Assembly: GCF_900120155.1 (NCBI RefSeq)
Contig: NZ_LT635549.1
Location: 1,954,688 to 2,018,687, forward strand
Length of the DNA stretch: 64,000 bases
Direction: 5' to 3'
Origin: Clostridium sp. Marseille-P3244
GTDB lineage: Bacteria > Bacillota > Clostridia > Lachnospirales > Lachnospiraceae
Positions 44,451 to 53,788 of the stretch are shown here, piece by piece (position 1 is the first letter of the stretch; the number at the start of each line of letters is the position of its first letter). The notes beneath the pieces were generated by a model. That model saw only the letters and a list, made by a program, of their open reading frames with translations, made no database searches and had not been told where the DNA came from. The position numbers and the translations under genes are program-made.

Positions 44451-45163
44451 TGAAAGTGACCTATCTCGAGCACAGTGGATTCCTTGTGGAGCTGGAGGAC
44501 AGCTGTCTGCTGTTTGATTATTACAGGGGGGAACTGCCCGGACTGGATCCGGACAAAAAGATGCTTGTTTTTGTCAGCCACGCCCACTATGACCACTATA
44601 ACAGGAAAATATTTGACATGTTCGGCGGACGGCCTGATGTACGGTTTATCATATCATCTGATATATATCCGGCAGGCCTTCCTGACCGGGAAGACATTAT
44701 TTCCGTGGGGCCCGGAGAAGAGTATCCGGTCCTGGATGCTTCTGTGCGGACGCTGCGTTCCAATGACGAAGGCGTGGCATTTGTGGTACACTGCGAAGGA
44801 AAAACCATCTATCACGCGGGAGATCTGAACTGGTGGCACTGGAAGGGAGAACCGGAAGCGTTTAATGTTATGATGCGGCGTTCCTATCAGTCCCAGATCA
44901 ACAAGCTCCAGAATGAAAAGATTGATGTCGCCTTTGTGCCGGTAGATCCCCGTCTGGGAGAGCAGTACTTCTGGGGTCTGGACTGTTTTATGAAACGGGT
45001 ATGGAGCAGATGGGTATTTCCCATGCATTTCTGGGGGAATTATGAAATCTTTGACCGCCTGGCGCTTGAGAAATCTACGGAAGAATACAGGGACAGGATT
45101 GTAAAGATTGAAAGAGCGGGACAGACATTTGTCCTGCAGGAACCGGAAAGAAAAGGAGAGTAA
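44447..45163 (+). CDS. metallo-beta-lactamase-fold hydrolase (YtkL/UlaG-like)
   Basis: A 238-residue predicted metal-dependent hydrolase. The metal motif [10 protein letters not shown] and later [11 protein letters not shown] are of the MBL fold, and [13 protein letters not shown] at the N-terminus is typical of the UlaG-like branch. The conserved HxHxDH order is intact. Substrate unknown. It is translationally coupled to the MoaB-like gene (ATGA overlap) and ends 1 bp before rnhA. Confidence 0.8.
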   Translation: MMKVTYLEHSGFLVELEDSCLLFDYYRGELPGLDPDKKMLVFVSHAHYDHYNRKIFDMFGGRPDVRFIISSDIYPAGLPDREDIISVGPGEEYPVLDASVRTLRSNDEGVAFVVHCEGKTIYHAGDLNWWHWKGEPEAFNVMMRRSYQSQINKLQNEKIDVAFVPVDPRLGEQYFWGLDCFMKRVWSRWVFPMHFWGNYEIFDRLALEKSTEEYRDRIVKIERAGQTFVLQEPERKGE

Positions 45164-45164
45164 C

Positions 45165-45653
45165 ATGCTGGTCAGAATATATACAGACGGCGCGGCCCGC
45201 GGGAATCCGGACGGCCCCGGAGGATATGGGACTGTTCTTGAATACGTGGATACAAAGGGGGAGCTTCATGTAAAGGAGATCTCTCAGGGGTATGTCAGGA
45301 CCACCAATAACCGGATGGAACTGATGGCTGTGATCGCGGGACTGGAGGCTCTGAACCGTCCGTGTACAGTGGAGGTGTATTCAGATTCCCAGTATGTAGT
45401 AAACGCGTTTAATCAGCACTGGGTAGACGGATGGCTGAAGAAAGGATGGAAACGGGGGAAAAATGAGCCGGTCAAGAACGTGGATCTCTGGAAACGCCTT
45501 CTGAAGGCAAAGGAACCCCACGAGACCAGTTTCCACTGGGTCAGAGGCCATAACGGACATCCTCAGAATGAACGGTGTGATGAACTGGCCACGTCAGCGG
45601 CAGATGGAGAAAACCTTATTGAAGACAAAGGGCTTATAAAACTGGACTGGTAA
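45165..45653 (+). CDS. rnhA: ribonuclease HI
   Basis: Cuts the RNA strand of RNA-DNA hybrids. Start ATG 45165 follows AAAAGGAGAG and gives 162 residues, near the usual 155. The catalytic acids are in [12 protein letters not shown] (Asp), [10 protein letters not shown] (Glu), VYSDSQYVV (Asp) and NERCDELA (Asp); the basic handle [14 protein letters not shown] and WVRGHNGH are also present. Confidence 0.95.
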   Translation: MLVRIYTDGAARGNPDGPGGYGTVLEYVDTKGELHVKEISQGYVRTTNNRMELMAVIAGLEALNRPCTVEVYSDSQYVVNAFNQHWVDGWLKKGWKRGKNEPVKNVDLWKRLLKAKEPHETSFHWVRGHNGHPQNERCDELATSAADGENLIEDKGLIKLDW

Positions 45654-45694
45654 GAAAAAGGATTTCTGGCTATTTTAAACCAAACCATATTTGA

Positions 45695-45700
45695 TATACT
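45695..45700 (+). promoter_or_regulatory. -10 element before the pyridoxamine kinase
   Basis: TATACT at 45695-45700 in an A/T-rich gap after rnhA; the -35 (TTTTAA at 45673) is poor. This suggests a separate transcript for the kinase. Confidence 0.3.
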
Positions 45701-45735
45701 CTTTTGTAAGAATTACAGAAGAGAGGGATATCATT

Positions 45736-46587
45736 ATGAAACGGATCGTAACACTGCAGGATATATCCTGCGTAGGATGCTGCTCTATCACGGTGGCGCT
45801 GCCCGTAATATCCGCCATGGGCGTGGAGTGCGGGATCCTTCCCACAGCCGTATTATCCAATCATACAATGTTCCGGCAGTTTACCTGCGTGGATCTGTCT
45901 GATCAGATCGGACCGATCTCGGACGCATGGGAACAGCAGGAAATTTCATTTGACGGAATCTACACCGGCTATCTGGCCTCGAAAGAACAGTGCGGCCAGA
46001 TTATAAAGTTTTTCGAACGCTTTGGAGGGGACGGCGTATTGACCGTAGTCGATCCGGCAATGGCGGATGACGGCAGGCTTTATCCGGCATTTGACGATAC
46101 GTTCCCGGCGGCCATGGCCGAAGTCTGCAGGAAAGCGGACGTGATCCTGCCCAATATTACAGAGGCGTCACTTCTTACCGGGATGCCCTACCGGACCACA
46201 TACGACCACTCCTATATCCGGGAGCTTCTGGAAAGACTTCTGGAACTGGGATGCGGTACGGCGGTCCTGACCGGTGTCAGCTATGAGCCGGACCGGCTGG
46301 GCGTGGCATATCTTGACCGCAGCGGAAAGGGATTTTCTTATTTTACAAAATACTGCGAACAGTCCTATCACGGGACAGGAGATATCTTTGCGTCCACTGT
46401 GACGGGCGCGCTGATGAGAGGGCTTGATCTGGGGGATGCACTGTCTTTGGCCGCGGATTATGTCGTGGCCTGTATCGAGGGAACGGCAGCCGCCGGGGAG
46501 GCCAGATGGTACGGGGCAGAGTTTGAGCCTCAGATCCCCTGGCTGTGCAGGACGCTTGACAGATACCTGGATCAAAAGAAACAGTAG
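45736..46587 (+). CDS. pyridoxamine/pyridoxal kinase (PdxK/PdxY family)
   Basis: Ribokinase-fold enzyme phosphorylating vitamin B6 forms in salvage. Start ATG 45736 gives 283 residues beginning VTLQDISCVGCCSITVALPVI. Other marks are PTAVLSNHT, the substrate segment DPAMADDGRLYPAF, LPNITEASLLTG, and the anion-hole/base motif YHGTGDIFASTVTGAL. PLP supplied by it would serve SerC and IlvA, but there is no operon link. RNase P RNA follows. Confidence 0.88.
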   Translation: MKRIVTLQDISCVGCCSITVALPVISAMGVECGILPTAVLSNHTMFRQFTCVDLSDQIGPISDAWEQQEISFDGIYTGYLASKEQCGQIIKFFERFGGDGVLTVVDPAMADDGRLYPAFDDTFPAAMAEVCRKADVILPNITEASLLTGMPYRTTYDHSYIRELLERLLELGCGTAVLTGVSYEPDRLGVAYLDRSGKGFSYFTKYCEQSYHGTGDIFASTVTGALMRGLDLGDALSLAADYVVACIEGTAAAGEARWYGAEFEPQIPWLCRTLDRYLDQKKQ

Positions 46588-46607
46588 CAATTTTTATTTT
46601 GATATAG

Positions 46608-46613
46608 TATAAT
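46608..46613 (+). promoter_or_regulatory. -10 element of the RNase P RNA promoter
   Basis: TATAAT at 46608-46613; the -35 (TAGCAA at 46585-46590, 17 bp away) is weak. The predicted start about 7 bp on matches the 5' strand of helix P1. Confidence 0.5.
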
Positions 46614-46620
46614 CAAATAC

Positions 46621-47016
46621 TGTGTTAAGTAAGACAGACGATCGCGGCTGCAAGTGCCGAAAGGCCGCAGACGAGGAAAGTCCGGGCTTCACAGGGCAGG
46701 ATGCCGGATAACGTCCGGTGGAGGTGACTCCAAGGCCAGTGCAACAGAAATAAACCGCCGGGGCAGGCTCTGAAAGTGGAGAAGAGATGCTCTACTTTCA
46801 GAACCTGCCCCGGTAAGGGTGGAAAGGCAGTGTAAGAGACTACCGCCTCGCTGGTAACAGAGAGGGCACATGTAAACCCCATCCGAAGCAAGACCGGACA
46901 GAAGCAATGTGGCTGCCCGCCACGCTTCAGGTTGGTCGCTTGAGCGCAGCGGTGACGCTGCGTCTAGACAGATGATCGTCCACGACATAACCCGGCTTAT
47001 CGTCTTGCTTAACACA
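46621..47016 (+). ncRNA. rnpB: RNase P RNA
   Basis: Catalytic RNA that trims the 5' ends of tRNA precursors. Recognised by the universally conserved blocks GAGGAAAGTCCGGGC near 46673, CAGTGCAACAGAAA near 46738, GGGTGGAAAGGC near 46817 and the closing ATAACCCGGCTTATCG near 46988. The 5' end TGTGTTAAGTAAGAC pairs with CTTGCTTAACACA at the 3' end to form helix P1, which fixes the limits within a few bases. Length is about 396 nt. A T run (47017-47022) follows directly. Confidence 0.95.
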
Positions 47017-47029
47017 TTTTTTATATCTT

Positions 47030-47473
47030 TTAATCGTGTCTGTGATATTTTTCTTCGCAGTACTTGCATCTGTAGATCTGATTTTCCTCATCGGTGAGTA
47101 CAAAGACATGGTCCAGCCCCTGCTCGATGGAAGTGATGCATCTCGGATTCTTGCACCGGATCACATTGCGGATCTCTTTTGGCAGCGTGAGCTGTTTCTT
47201 ATCTACGATCTCCTCATTTTCAATAATATTAACGGTGATATTGTGGTCAATGAACCCAAGAATGTCCAGATCCATAAAATCGATCGGGCACTCGATCTTC
47301 ATGATATCTTTTCGTCCCATCTTGCTGCTCCTGGCGTTTTTGATGATGGCCACACAGCAGTCCAGCTTGTCCAGATGAAGATAGCGGTAGATCTCCATAC
47401 TTTTTCCGGCTTCAATGTGATCCAGTACAAAACCTTCCGAAATACGTCCGACATTGAGTGTATTTTTTACCAT
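47030..47473 (-). CDS. pyrI: aspartate carbamoyltransferase regulatory chain PyrI
   Basis: Allosteric subunit of aspartate transcarbamylase, binding nucleotides and joining catalytic trimers. The 147-residue protein has the N-terminal nucleotide domain (VGRISEGFVLDHIEAGKSMEIYRYL, then SKMGRKDIMKIE) and the C-terminal zinc domain with CKNPRC and CKYC, the four zinc ligands. It follows pyrB by 80 bp with its own AAAGGG ribosome site. It converges on rnpB. Confidence 0.96.
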   Translation of the reverse strand: MVKNTLNVGRISEGFVLDHIEAGKSMEIYRYLHLDKLDCCVAIIKNARSSKMGRKDIMKIECPIDFMDLDILGFIDHNITVNIIENEEIVDKKQLTLPKEIRNVIRCKNPRCITSIEQGLDHVFVLTDEENQIYRCKYCEEKYHRHD

Positions 47474-47553
47474 ATTGTTTTCCCTTTCTTTGCAGAATAA
47501 AATCGTTCTGTTCCGTTCCCTGTCTGTGGATGTGACACAGTGATGTCTGTCCG

Positions 47554-48474
47554 TCAGTCTACATGAATGTCGAGCAGCGTCAGGATCAGAGCCATGCGTA
47601 CATAGACACCGTACTGTACCTGGCGAAAATATGCCGCCCGGGGATCATCGTCGACTTCGACAGCGATCTCATTGACCCGGGGAAGCGGATGAAGAACATA
47701 CATATCCTCAGGCGCCAGTTTCATTTTTGCTTTGTCCAGGATGTAGAAATCCTTCATGCGCACATAGTCTTCTTCATTGAAGAACCTTTCCTTCTGGACC
47801 CGGGTCATATAGAGGATGTCCAGTGACGGCATTGCTTCTTCCAGGCGGACGACTTCTTTATATGGAATATTGTTCCGGTCCAGAACGTCTTCCCGGATAT
47901 ATCCCGGAAGTCTCAGCTCCTCCGGAGAGATCAGGATAAAGCGGATTCCCTCATACCGTACCAGCGCATTGATCAGAGAATGAACAGTACGTCCGAATTT
48001 CAGGTCGCCGCACAGCCCGATCGTCAGGTTATTAAGACGTCCTTTCACATTCCGGATGGTCAGCAGGTCTGTCAGTGTCTGAGTGGGGTGCTGGTGTCCT
48101 CCGTCCCCGGCATTGATCACGGGAATGGAAGAGTGCTGGCAAGCCACCATGGGAGCTCCTTCTTTCGGATGCCTCATGGCGCAGATGTCCGCGTAACAGG
48201 AGATGGTGCGGATCGTATCAGACACACTCTCTCCCTTTGCCGCGGAGCTGGAATCTGCGGAAGAAAATCCCATGACGCTTCCCCCGAGGTTCAGCATGGC
48301 GGCCTCGTGACTCAGACGGGTCCGGGTACTGGGTTCATAGAAGAGGGTCGCCAGTTTCTTTCCTGTACATGCGTGCGAGTATTTTTTCGGATCCGATTCA
48401 ATATCCTGGGCAAGATCCAGAAGTTTGTCCAGCTCTTCCACAGAAAAGTCCAGCGGGCTCATTAAATGTCTCAT
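47554..48474 (-). CDS. pyrB: aspartate carbamoyltransferase catalytic chain PyrB
   Basis: Joins carbamoyl phosphate and aspartate in pyrimidine synthesis. Start ATG 48474 follows AAGGAGG and gives 306 residues ([19 protein letters not shown]). The carbamoyl-phosphate motif [15 protein letters not shown], the 80s-loop SSSAAKGES, the aspartate region [12 protein letters not shown] and the C-terminal [10 protein letters not shown] are intact. With PyrI it should form the E. coli-type regulated holoenzyme. Other pyr genes are not in the window. Confidence 0.97.
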   Translation of the reverse strand: MRHLMSPLDFSVEELDKLLDLAQDIESDPKKYSHACTGKKLATLFYEPSTRTRLSHEAAMLNLGGSVMGFSSADSSSAAKGESVSDTIRTISCYADICAMRHPKEGAPMVACQHSSIPVINAGDGGHQHPTQTLTDLLTIRNVKGRLNNLTIGLCGDLKFGRTVHSLINALVRYEGIRFILISPEELRLPGYIREDVLDRNNIPYKEVVRLEEAMPSLDILYMTRVQKERFFNEEDYVRMKDFYILDKAKMKLAPEDMYVLHPLPRVNEIAVEVDDDPRAAYFRQVQYGVYVRMALILTLLDIHVD

Positions 48475-48490
48475 AAATAACCTCCTTGCA

Positions 48491-48506
48491 GGATGCCTGC
48501 GCATCC
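48491..48506 (-). other. hairpin next to the pyrB ribosome site
   Basis: GGATGC (48491-48496)/GCATCC (48501-48506) with a 4-base loop ends four bases from the AAGGAGG box of pyrB on the minus strand. It might influence translation; no attenuator with a T run is visible. Confidence 0.35.
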
Positions 48507-48590
48507 AGTAAATTTATCATTGTACCTGTATATGTAACTGTTGTTTTCAAAAGCCGGTGTTTTTCAGATCTTCTGATCCGGGAAACTCCG

Positions 48591-49127
48591 TCACCGGTAC
48601 CGGAGCAGTTCTTCCACCGGTTTCCGCCCGGGGGCCTCAGGGCTGATGTCGGGGTATCCCACAGCGATGAGGGCAGCAAGCTCCTGATCCTTTGGAAGCT
48701 CCAGTAATGCTGAGATCCCATCCTCATCAAACACTCCCATGATCACAGTGCCCAGACCTGCCTCCCATGCGGAAAGGCAGAAGCTCTGACAGGCGATCCC
48801 GGCATCAAACATCTGCCAGCGATCTCCTTTTTTGGTCGTAAAAGATCCGTCCCGCTCATAACCGCATCTGCCTTTTATAAAAGTGACGGCGACAAGAACG
48901 GGCGCCTGACGGATAATATTTGAATTAAACTCCGGGGTGAATTTATCCGCGATCTCTGCAAGAAGAGAAGAATCTTCGATCGCAGTATAGCGGGTGATCT
49001 GAGTGTTTTTCCAGGAAGGGGAATAAGAAGCTGATGAAACCACTGATTCGATCTTTAAGTGATCTACAGGGTCCGTTTTAAACTTACGGATACTCCTGCG
49101 GGTCTTCATGCATTCCGTAACGTTCAT
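48591..49127 (-). CDS. nitroreductase-family FMN protein
   Basis: Probable FMN-dependent oxidoreductase of unknown substrate. The 178-residue protein opens with the family signature KTRRSIRKFKTDPV and has SPSWKNTQITRY and an FMN-phosphate-type region DAGIACQSFCLSAWEAGLGT, then VGYPDISPEAPGRKPVEELL. It has a GGGAGG ribosome site and its own promoter; an inverted CCGGTG/CACCGG pair around its stop may terminate it ahead of pyrB. Confidence 0.85.
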   Translation of the reverse strand: MNVTECMKTRRSIRKFKTDPVDHLKIESVVSSASYSPSWKNTQITRYTAIEDSSLLAEIADKFTPEFNSNIIRQAPVLVAVTFIKGRCGYERDGSFTTKKGDRWQMFDAGIACQSFCLSAWEAGLGTVIMGVFDEDGISALLELPKDQELAALIAVGYPDISPEAPGRKPVEELLRYR

Positions 49128-49155
49128 TTTAGTACCTCCCTAAATTCTCCACCTA

Positions 49156-49184
49156 ATCATATACTAAAATGTTTTGATTTTCAA
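49156..49184 (-). promoter_or_regulatory. sigma-A promoter of the nitroreductase
   Basis: Minus strand: TTGAAA (49184-49179), 17 bp, TATGAT (49161-49156), 29 bp before the ATG. Confidence 0.6.
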
Positions 49185-49374
49185 CTCTAATCTGTCCGGC
49201 CGGCAGTGATTTTTCCACATGGACTGCAACGAATTTAAATCCAGAAGTAGATTTTGACGGGAAAATGTAATATACTAACTGAGTGTATGTGAACGTATAA
49301 GCCGCGCGGAGAGCTGGCGCGAAGTACAAGACCAAAAAGATGCGATACGCAGATAAGGGAAAGGGAGAATTTCA

Positions 49375-50505
49375 ATGGCGGCATTGGATGAACTGAGAGA
49401 CAGACTGGACAGGATAGATGACCAGATGGCGGCACTTTACCAGGAGAGAATGGAAGTCTGCAAAGAGGTCGGAGAATACAAGGTAAAGACAGGACGGAAG
49501 GTATTTGACCGGCAGAGGGAGAAGGAAAAGCTGGCGGACGTGGCTTCTAAAATCACCGGAGATTTCAACAAAAAAGGCATACAGGAGCTGTATCAGCAGC
49601 TTATGTCCTTGAGCCGGAAACTGCAGTACCAGCAGCTTGTGGAGGCAGGAGCTCTGGGAAGGCTTCCGTTTATCCGTATCGATGATCTGGACAAGAAGAA
49701 TGCCAGAGTTGTTTTCCAGGGAACGGAAGGAGCATACAGTCAGGCCGCTATGCAGCAGTTTTTCGGGAAAGAAGTAAAATCCTTCCATGTCCGGACTTTT
49801 CGGGAAGCCATGGAGGCTATCGAAGAAGGAGCCGCGGATTACGCGGTGCTTCCTATTGAAAATTCCACCGCGGGTCCTGTCATTGAGATGTATGATCTGC
49901 TGGATGAGTTTGAGAATTACATTGTGGCAGAGACGATTCTTCCTGTTGTACATACGCTTTCCGGACTGCCCGGAGCGTCGTTGTCTGATATCCGGAGAGT
50001 ATACTCCAAGACGGAAGCGCTTATGCAGACGACAACATTTCTTGACGAACATCCGGGATGGGAGAGAATGAGTGTAGTCAACACGGCAGTTGCGGCACAG
50101 AAGGTGCTCAAAGATCAGGATATGGCTCAGGCGGCTGTCTGCAGTTCCTATGCGGCGGAAGTATATGGGCTTACCGTCCTTGTGGATGACATCAATGATG
50201 ACGATGACAATTCGACCCGGTTTATCGTGGTGACAAACCAGAAAATCTTCCTCGGGAACGCGTCGAAGATCAGTATCCGGTTCGAGCTGCCCCATCAAAG
50301 CGGATCTTTGTACGGGATCCTGTCACATTTTATCTATAATGACCTGAACATGACAAAGATCGAGTCCCGTCCGATCAAGGGCAGACCTTGGGAATACCGT
50401 TTTTTTGTGGATTTTGAGGGAAATCTTGAAGACGCGGCAGTGAAGAATGCCATCCGGGGACTGCGGGAAGAGTGTAAGAATCTGAAGATTCTGGGGAATT
50501 ATTAA
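49375..50505 (+). CDS. pheA: bifunctional chorismate mutase/prephenate dehydratase PheA
   Basis: Two steps of phenylalanine synthesis in one 376-residue protein. Residues 1-85 are an AroQ chorismate mutase (LDELRDRLDRIDDQMAALYQERM, VFDRQREKEKL). Residues about 105-285 are prephenate dehydratase (VFQGTEGAYSQAAMQQFFG, LPIENSTAGPVIEMYDLL, STRFIVV). The C-terminal ACT domain has the phenylalanine-binding ESRPIKGRPWEY, so feedback inhibition is expected. The leader (about 100 bp) shows no clear T-box or attenuator. Confidence 0.95.
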   Translation: MAALDELRDRLDRIDDQMAALYQERMEVCKEVGEYKVKTGRKVFDRQREKEKLADVASKITGDFNKKGIQELYQQLMSLSRKLQYQQLVEAGALGRLPFIRIDDLDKKNARVVFQGTEGAYSQAAMQQFFGKEVKSFHVRTFREAMEAIEEGAADYAVLPIENSTAGPVIEMYDLLDEFENYIVAETILPVVHTLSGLPGASLSDIRRVYSKTEALMQTTTFLDEHPGWERMSVVNTAVAAQKVLKDQDMAQAAVCSSYAAEVYGLTVLVDDINDDDDNSTRFIVVTNQKIFLGNASKISIRFELPHQSGSLYGILSHFIYNDLNMTKIESRPIKGRPWEYRFFVDFEGNLEDAAVKNAIRGLREECKNLKILGNY

Positions 50506-50588
50506 AATTCCGAAAACCCGGGAAGGTTCTGTGTAAGAGATACGCACAGACAAAGAGGCGGGAGAAGAAAAAGGAGAAGAACAGAGAC

Positions 50589-51881
50589 ATGCGTACCAAT
50601 GAGCTGATGTTATATAAAAATATGGATTACGGAAATATACTGGAAGATATGACCTTCCTTATGGAGAACCATGGAAGCGTCCGGTATGATAAAGAAGAAT
50701 TGAGAAGCCGGCTTTTTATCTGTGTCAATGAACTGCTGGAACTTTCGGTAAGCCATGGATTCTACGGGAATCTTTGGCATACGTATCTGACTTTCCTTCT
50801 GGTAAATGACGAAAACGCCTACAGCACTTCCTGTGAGATCGTTGGAGAAGTGGATGGGAGTATCAATGAGATTGCCCTTCATGATTTCGGGGTATTCAAA
50901 GAGCTGTTTGATTATGACTTTTCTATTCTTGAAAAGGATCTTCAGGCAGGCTGCATCGGTGTGCTTCTGACTTATGAAAATACATCCGGCAGCGGAAAAG
51001 TATTCAACCGCCGGATCCGTGACAGGATCTGTACTCTGGCCGTTTCTCTTAAGAGCGCGGCAGACGCGGAGGATTTCAAGGGGAAAATGACCCAGTTCTA
51101 CCGGGAATTCGGTGTGGGAAAACTGGGACTTCACAAAGCCTTTCGGGTCGAACATCCGAAGGGACAGAAGATGGAGATCGTTCCCATTACGAATATCGCC
51201 CATGTACATCTGGATGATCTGGTGGGATATGAGATCGCGAAGAAGAAACTGATCGAGAATACAGAAGCTTTTGTGAGGGGCAGAAAAGCGAACAACTGCC
51301 TTCTGTTCGGGGACGCGGGGACAGGAAAGTCTTCCTCCATCAAAGCAATCCTGAACCAGTATTATGATCAGGGACTCCGGATGATCGAAATCTACAAGCA
51401 TCAGTTCCAGGATCTGAATGATGTGATCGCCCAGATCAAGAACAGGAATTATAAATTTATCATCTATATGGATGATCTGTCTTTTGAAGAATTTGAAATC
51501 GAATACAAATATCTGAAGGCTGTCATCGAGGGCGGGCTTGAGCGCAGGCCGGAAAATGTACTGATCTATGCCACCTCCAACCGCCGTCATCTGATCCGTG
51601 AGACGTTTAAGGACAAGGCGGACCGGGATGAAGAACTGCACACCAATGATACGGTCCAGGAGAAACTTTCCCTTGTCGCAAGGTTCGGCGTGACCATCTA
51701 CTTCGGATCTCCCGACAAGAAAGAATTTCAGGAGATCGTGCGGGTTCTGGCCCGCAGGGGCGGAGTGGACATGCCGGAAGAAGAACTGCTTCTGGAGGCG
51801 AACAAGTGGGAGCTCTCCCACGGAGGTCTGTCAGGCAGAACAGCGCAGCAGTTTGTGGACTATCTTCTGGGAAAAGAATGA
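50589..51881 (+). CDS. DUF815 AAA+ ATPase
   Basis: Cytoplasmic ATPase of unknown function. The first 220 residues form an uncharacterised helical domain; the AAA domain follows with Walker A LLFGDAGTGKSSSIKAIL near residue 240, Walker B KFIIYMDDLSFE, sensor region YATSNRRHLI and a C-terminal lid (LSGRTAQQFVDYLLG). DUF815 genes are widespread in bacteria. AAGGAGAAG precedes the ATG. It ends 13 bp from the convergent rqcH gene. Confidence 0.88.
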   Translation: MRTNELMLYKNMDYGNILEDMTFLMENHGSVRYDKEELRSRLFICVNELLELSVSHGFYGNLWHTYLTFLLVNDENAYSTSCEIVGEVDGSINEIALHDFGVFKELFDYDFSILEKDLQAGCIGVLLTYENTSGSGKVFNRRIRDRICTLAVSLKSAADAEDFKGKMTQFYREFGVGKLGLHKAFRVEHPKGQKMEIVPITNIAHVHLDDLVGYEIAKKKLIENTEAFVRGRKANNCLLFGDAGTGKSSSIKAILNQYYDQGLRMIEIYKHQFQDLNDVIAQIKNRNYKFIIYMDDLSFEEFEIEYKYLKAVIEGGLERRPENVLIYATSNRRHLIRETFKDKADRDEELHTNDTVQEKLSLVARFGVTIYFGSPDKKEFQEIVRVLARRGGVDMPEEELLLEANKWELSHGGLSGRTAQQFVDYLLGKE

Positions 51882-51894
51882 TCAGAACGCGGGA

Positions 51895-53631
51895 TCAGAG
51901 AACTTCCTGTATGCCGCTGATATCGCTGTCGATCACCATGGAGTAATTCGTATAATATACGACGAAGCCGGGCTTTGCCCCTCTGGGTTTCTTGACCTGC
52001 TTTTTCTCCACATAATCGATCTCCACTTTGCTGCTTCCCCGCATACTGGAATAATAGGCTGCCAGGCGGGCAGCCTCTTCAAAGGTGGAATCCGGAAGCT
52101 CTTCCCCGTTGGTCTTTACGATCACGTGGGAACCGGGAGCCTGTTTGGCGTGGAACCACCAGTCATTGCCGACGGCGAAACTGAAGGTGAGCTCATCATT
52201 CTGGAGATTATTTTTCCCCACGTACATATGGTATCCGTCACGGGAGATATAGTGCAGAGGGGTATTCTTGATCTTGATTTTTTTGCGGGCCGCTTTCTGC
52301 TTCATATATCCGGCATTTACAAGTTCTTCTTTAATGCCGGCAAGATCATCTTCGCCACGGGCGATGTCAAGAGATGTCTGTACGGATTCCAGATAGTCGA
52401 TTTCTTCCTTGGTTTCTACACAGAGTCTGGACAGGGCCTCAAAGGTGCGCTTTTGCTTATTGTATTTGGCAAAATATCTCTGGGCATTCTCCCGGGCAGT
52501 CTTTGTCGGATCCAGAGGAATGGTCACAGGTCTGTCTGTATAATAATTTACGGCACGGAGTTCTTTTGCCCCCTCGGCCGTGTTGTAGCCGTACGTATTG
52601 ATCAGTTCTCCATAGACTTTGTACTTCTCCCGGCCTTCGGTATCCTTCAGCTGACGGATCTGAAGGTCGTATTTTTTTCTGCTGCGTTCCAGCGCGGTCT
52701 GAACGATATGGCGCAGATCGGCAGATTTCTGACGAATGCGGGTGATCGTGCTGCGGGAGGCATAATAGTTACGGATGACTTCCGATATCGAGTCCATTTC
52801 CTTTCTGGTATAGGTGGAGAAATGGGTCATCGGCAGAGCGGCAAACTCTTTCGGCTCACGCCCGTCATAATAAATAGCAGGCGAGAAGTTCCCATCCTTT
52901 ACCGCAGAAAGATAAATCTGGAACTGGGTATACAGATGAAAAAGGATATCTTCCGAGTATTCCTGCGCCGGAACGGAAGGATCCAGTCCCGCCAGATGGC
53001 AGATCTCCTCAGCCGTTACAGGGCTGATCCCGGTGAAACTGGTGTAGACCGCTTTGGCCAGCGGCATGGGCTTCCCAGTGAGCAGATCCGGGAATTCCTC
53101 CCGGGAGACTGTCAGAGGATCCGCCTTGTGCATGGTGTCCGGAATAAAATATTCCCGTCCGGGCAGGACCTCCCGCACGGAGCTGACATGGGCGGAGACG
53201 TGCTTGATGCTGTCAATGATCTTCCCGTCTTCTGAGCAGAAGATGATATTGCTGTGTTTTCCCATGATCTCCGCGATCAGATCTTTGCGGGAGAGATCCC
53301 CCATTTCATTCAGGTGTTCAACTGTAATGACGATGATCCTCTCCAGCCCGGGCTGGCGGATATCCACGATCCGTCCGTTGTTGATATGTTTGCGCAGCAG
53401 CATGCAGAAATTGGGCGCCGCGGTCGGACCGGGCCTGTTCGTATCTGTCAGGCAGATCAGAGGAAGCGACGCGTTGGCCGAGATCAGGAGGCGCTTCTGA
53501 CCCGCGGGAGATTTTAAGGTGAGCAAAAGCTCCTCGTTTTCGGGCTGAGCGATCTTTGCGATACGTCCGTTTATCAGTTCTTTTTTTAATTCGTGGACAA
53601 GGGATGCCACGACGATTCCATCAAATGCCAT
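51895..53631 (-). CDS. rqcH: NFACT-family protein RqcH (ribosome quality control)
   Basis: Binds stalled 50S subunits and adds alanine tails to blocked nascent chains; older annotations call it fibronectin-binding protein. Start ATG 53631 follows GGAGAAA, giving 578 residues from MAFDGIVVASLVHELK. The NFACT-N domain has LLRKHINNGRIVDIRQPGLERII and AEIMGKHSNIIF; a helical middle and coiled coil follow; the C-terminal NFACT-R domain has ISRDGYHMYVGKNNLQNDEL, WWFHAKQAPGSHVIV and KKPRGAKPGFV. The longer frame upstream runs through promoter sequence. Confidence 0.93.
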   Translation of the reverse strand: MAFDGIVVASLVHELKKELINGRIAKIAQPENEELLLTLKSPAGQKRLLISANASLPLICLTDTNRPGPTAAPNFCMLLRKHINNGRIVDIRQPGLERIIVITVEHLNEMGDLSRKDLIAEIMGKHSNIIFCSEDGKIIDSIKHVSAHVSSVREVLPGREYFIPDTMHKADPLTVSREEFPDLLTGKPMPLAKAVYTSFTGISPVTAEEICHLAGLDPSVPAQEYSEDILFHLYTQFQIYLSAVKDGNFSPAIYYDGREPKEFAALPMTHFSTYTRKEMDSISEVIRNYYASRSTITRIRQKSADLRHIVQTALERSRKKYDLQIRQLKDTEGREKYKVYGELINTYGYNTAEGAKELRAVNYYTDRPVTIPLDPTKTARENAQRYFAKYNKQKRTFEALSRLCVETKEEIDYLESVQTSLDIARGEDDLAGIKEELVNAGYMKQKAARKKIKIKNTPLHYISRDGYHMYVGKNNLQNDELTFSFAVGNDWWFHAKQAPGSHVIVKTNGEELPDSTFEEAARLAAYYSSMRGSSKVEIDYVEKKQVKKPRGAKPGFVVYYTNYSMVIDSDISGIQEVL

Positions 53632-53697
53632 AACTATTTCTCCGTTTTTGTTTCTGTTATAGAGTATAACACAACTGTTACAGGAGAAAAAGAGCTG

Positions 53698-53727
53698 TTG
53701 ACCATTTGTGCGGCCAGGAGGTATAAT
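53698..53727 (+). promoter_or_regulatory. sigma-A promoter of yicC-gmk-rpoZ
   Basis: TTGACC (53698-53703), 18 bp, perfect TATAAT (53722-53727), 61 bp before the yicC ATG. Confidence 0.65.
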
Positions 53728-53788
53728 ACAGAATGTATTCTGGACAGTTATGTATATAGATAAGTAGAATGACAGAGGATGATAAAAT

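Noticed and set aside
47474-47553. Small gene or attenuator between pyrB and pyrI
   Set aside because: No start with ribosome site and no stable hairpin with T run; it appears to be plain spacer.
49185-49374. Promoter TTGACG-TATACT before pheA
   Set aside because: The two boxes (49254 and 49271) are only 11 bp apart, too close for sigma-A; no other good pair was seen.
51853-53235. Long plus-strand frame of 460 codons
   Set aside because: It lies entirely antisense to rqcH, has no ribosome site and shows no family motif, whereas the minus-strand gene is a clear NFACT protein.
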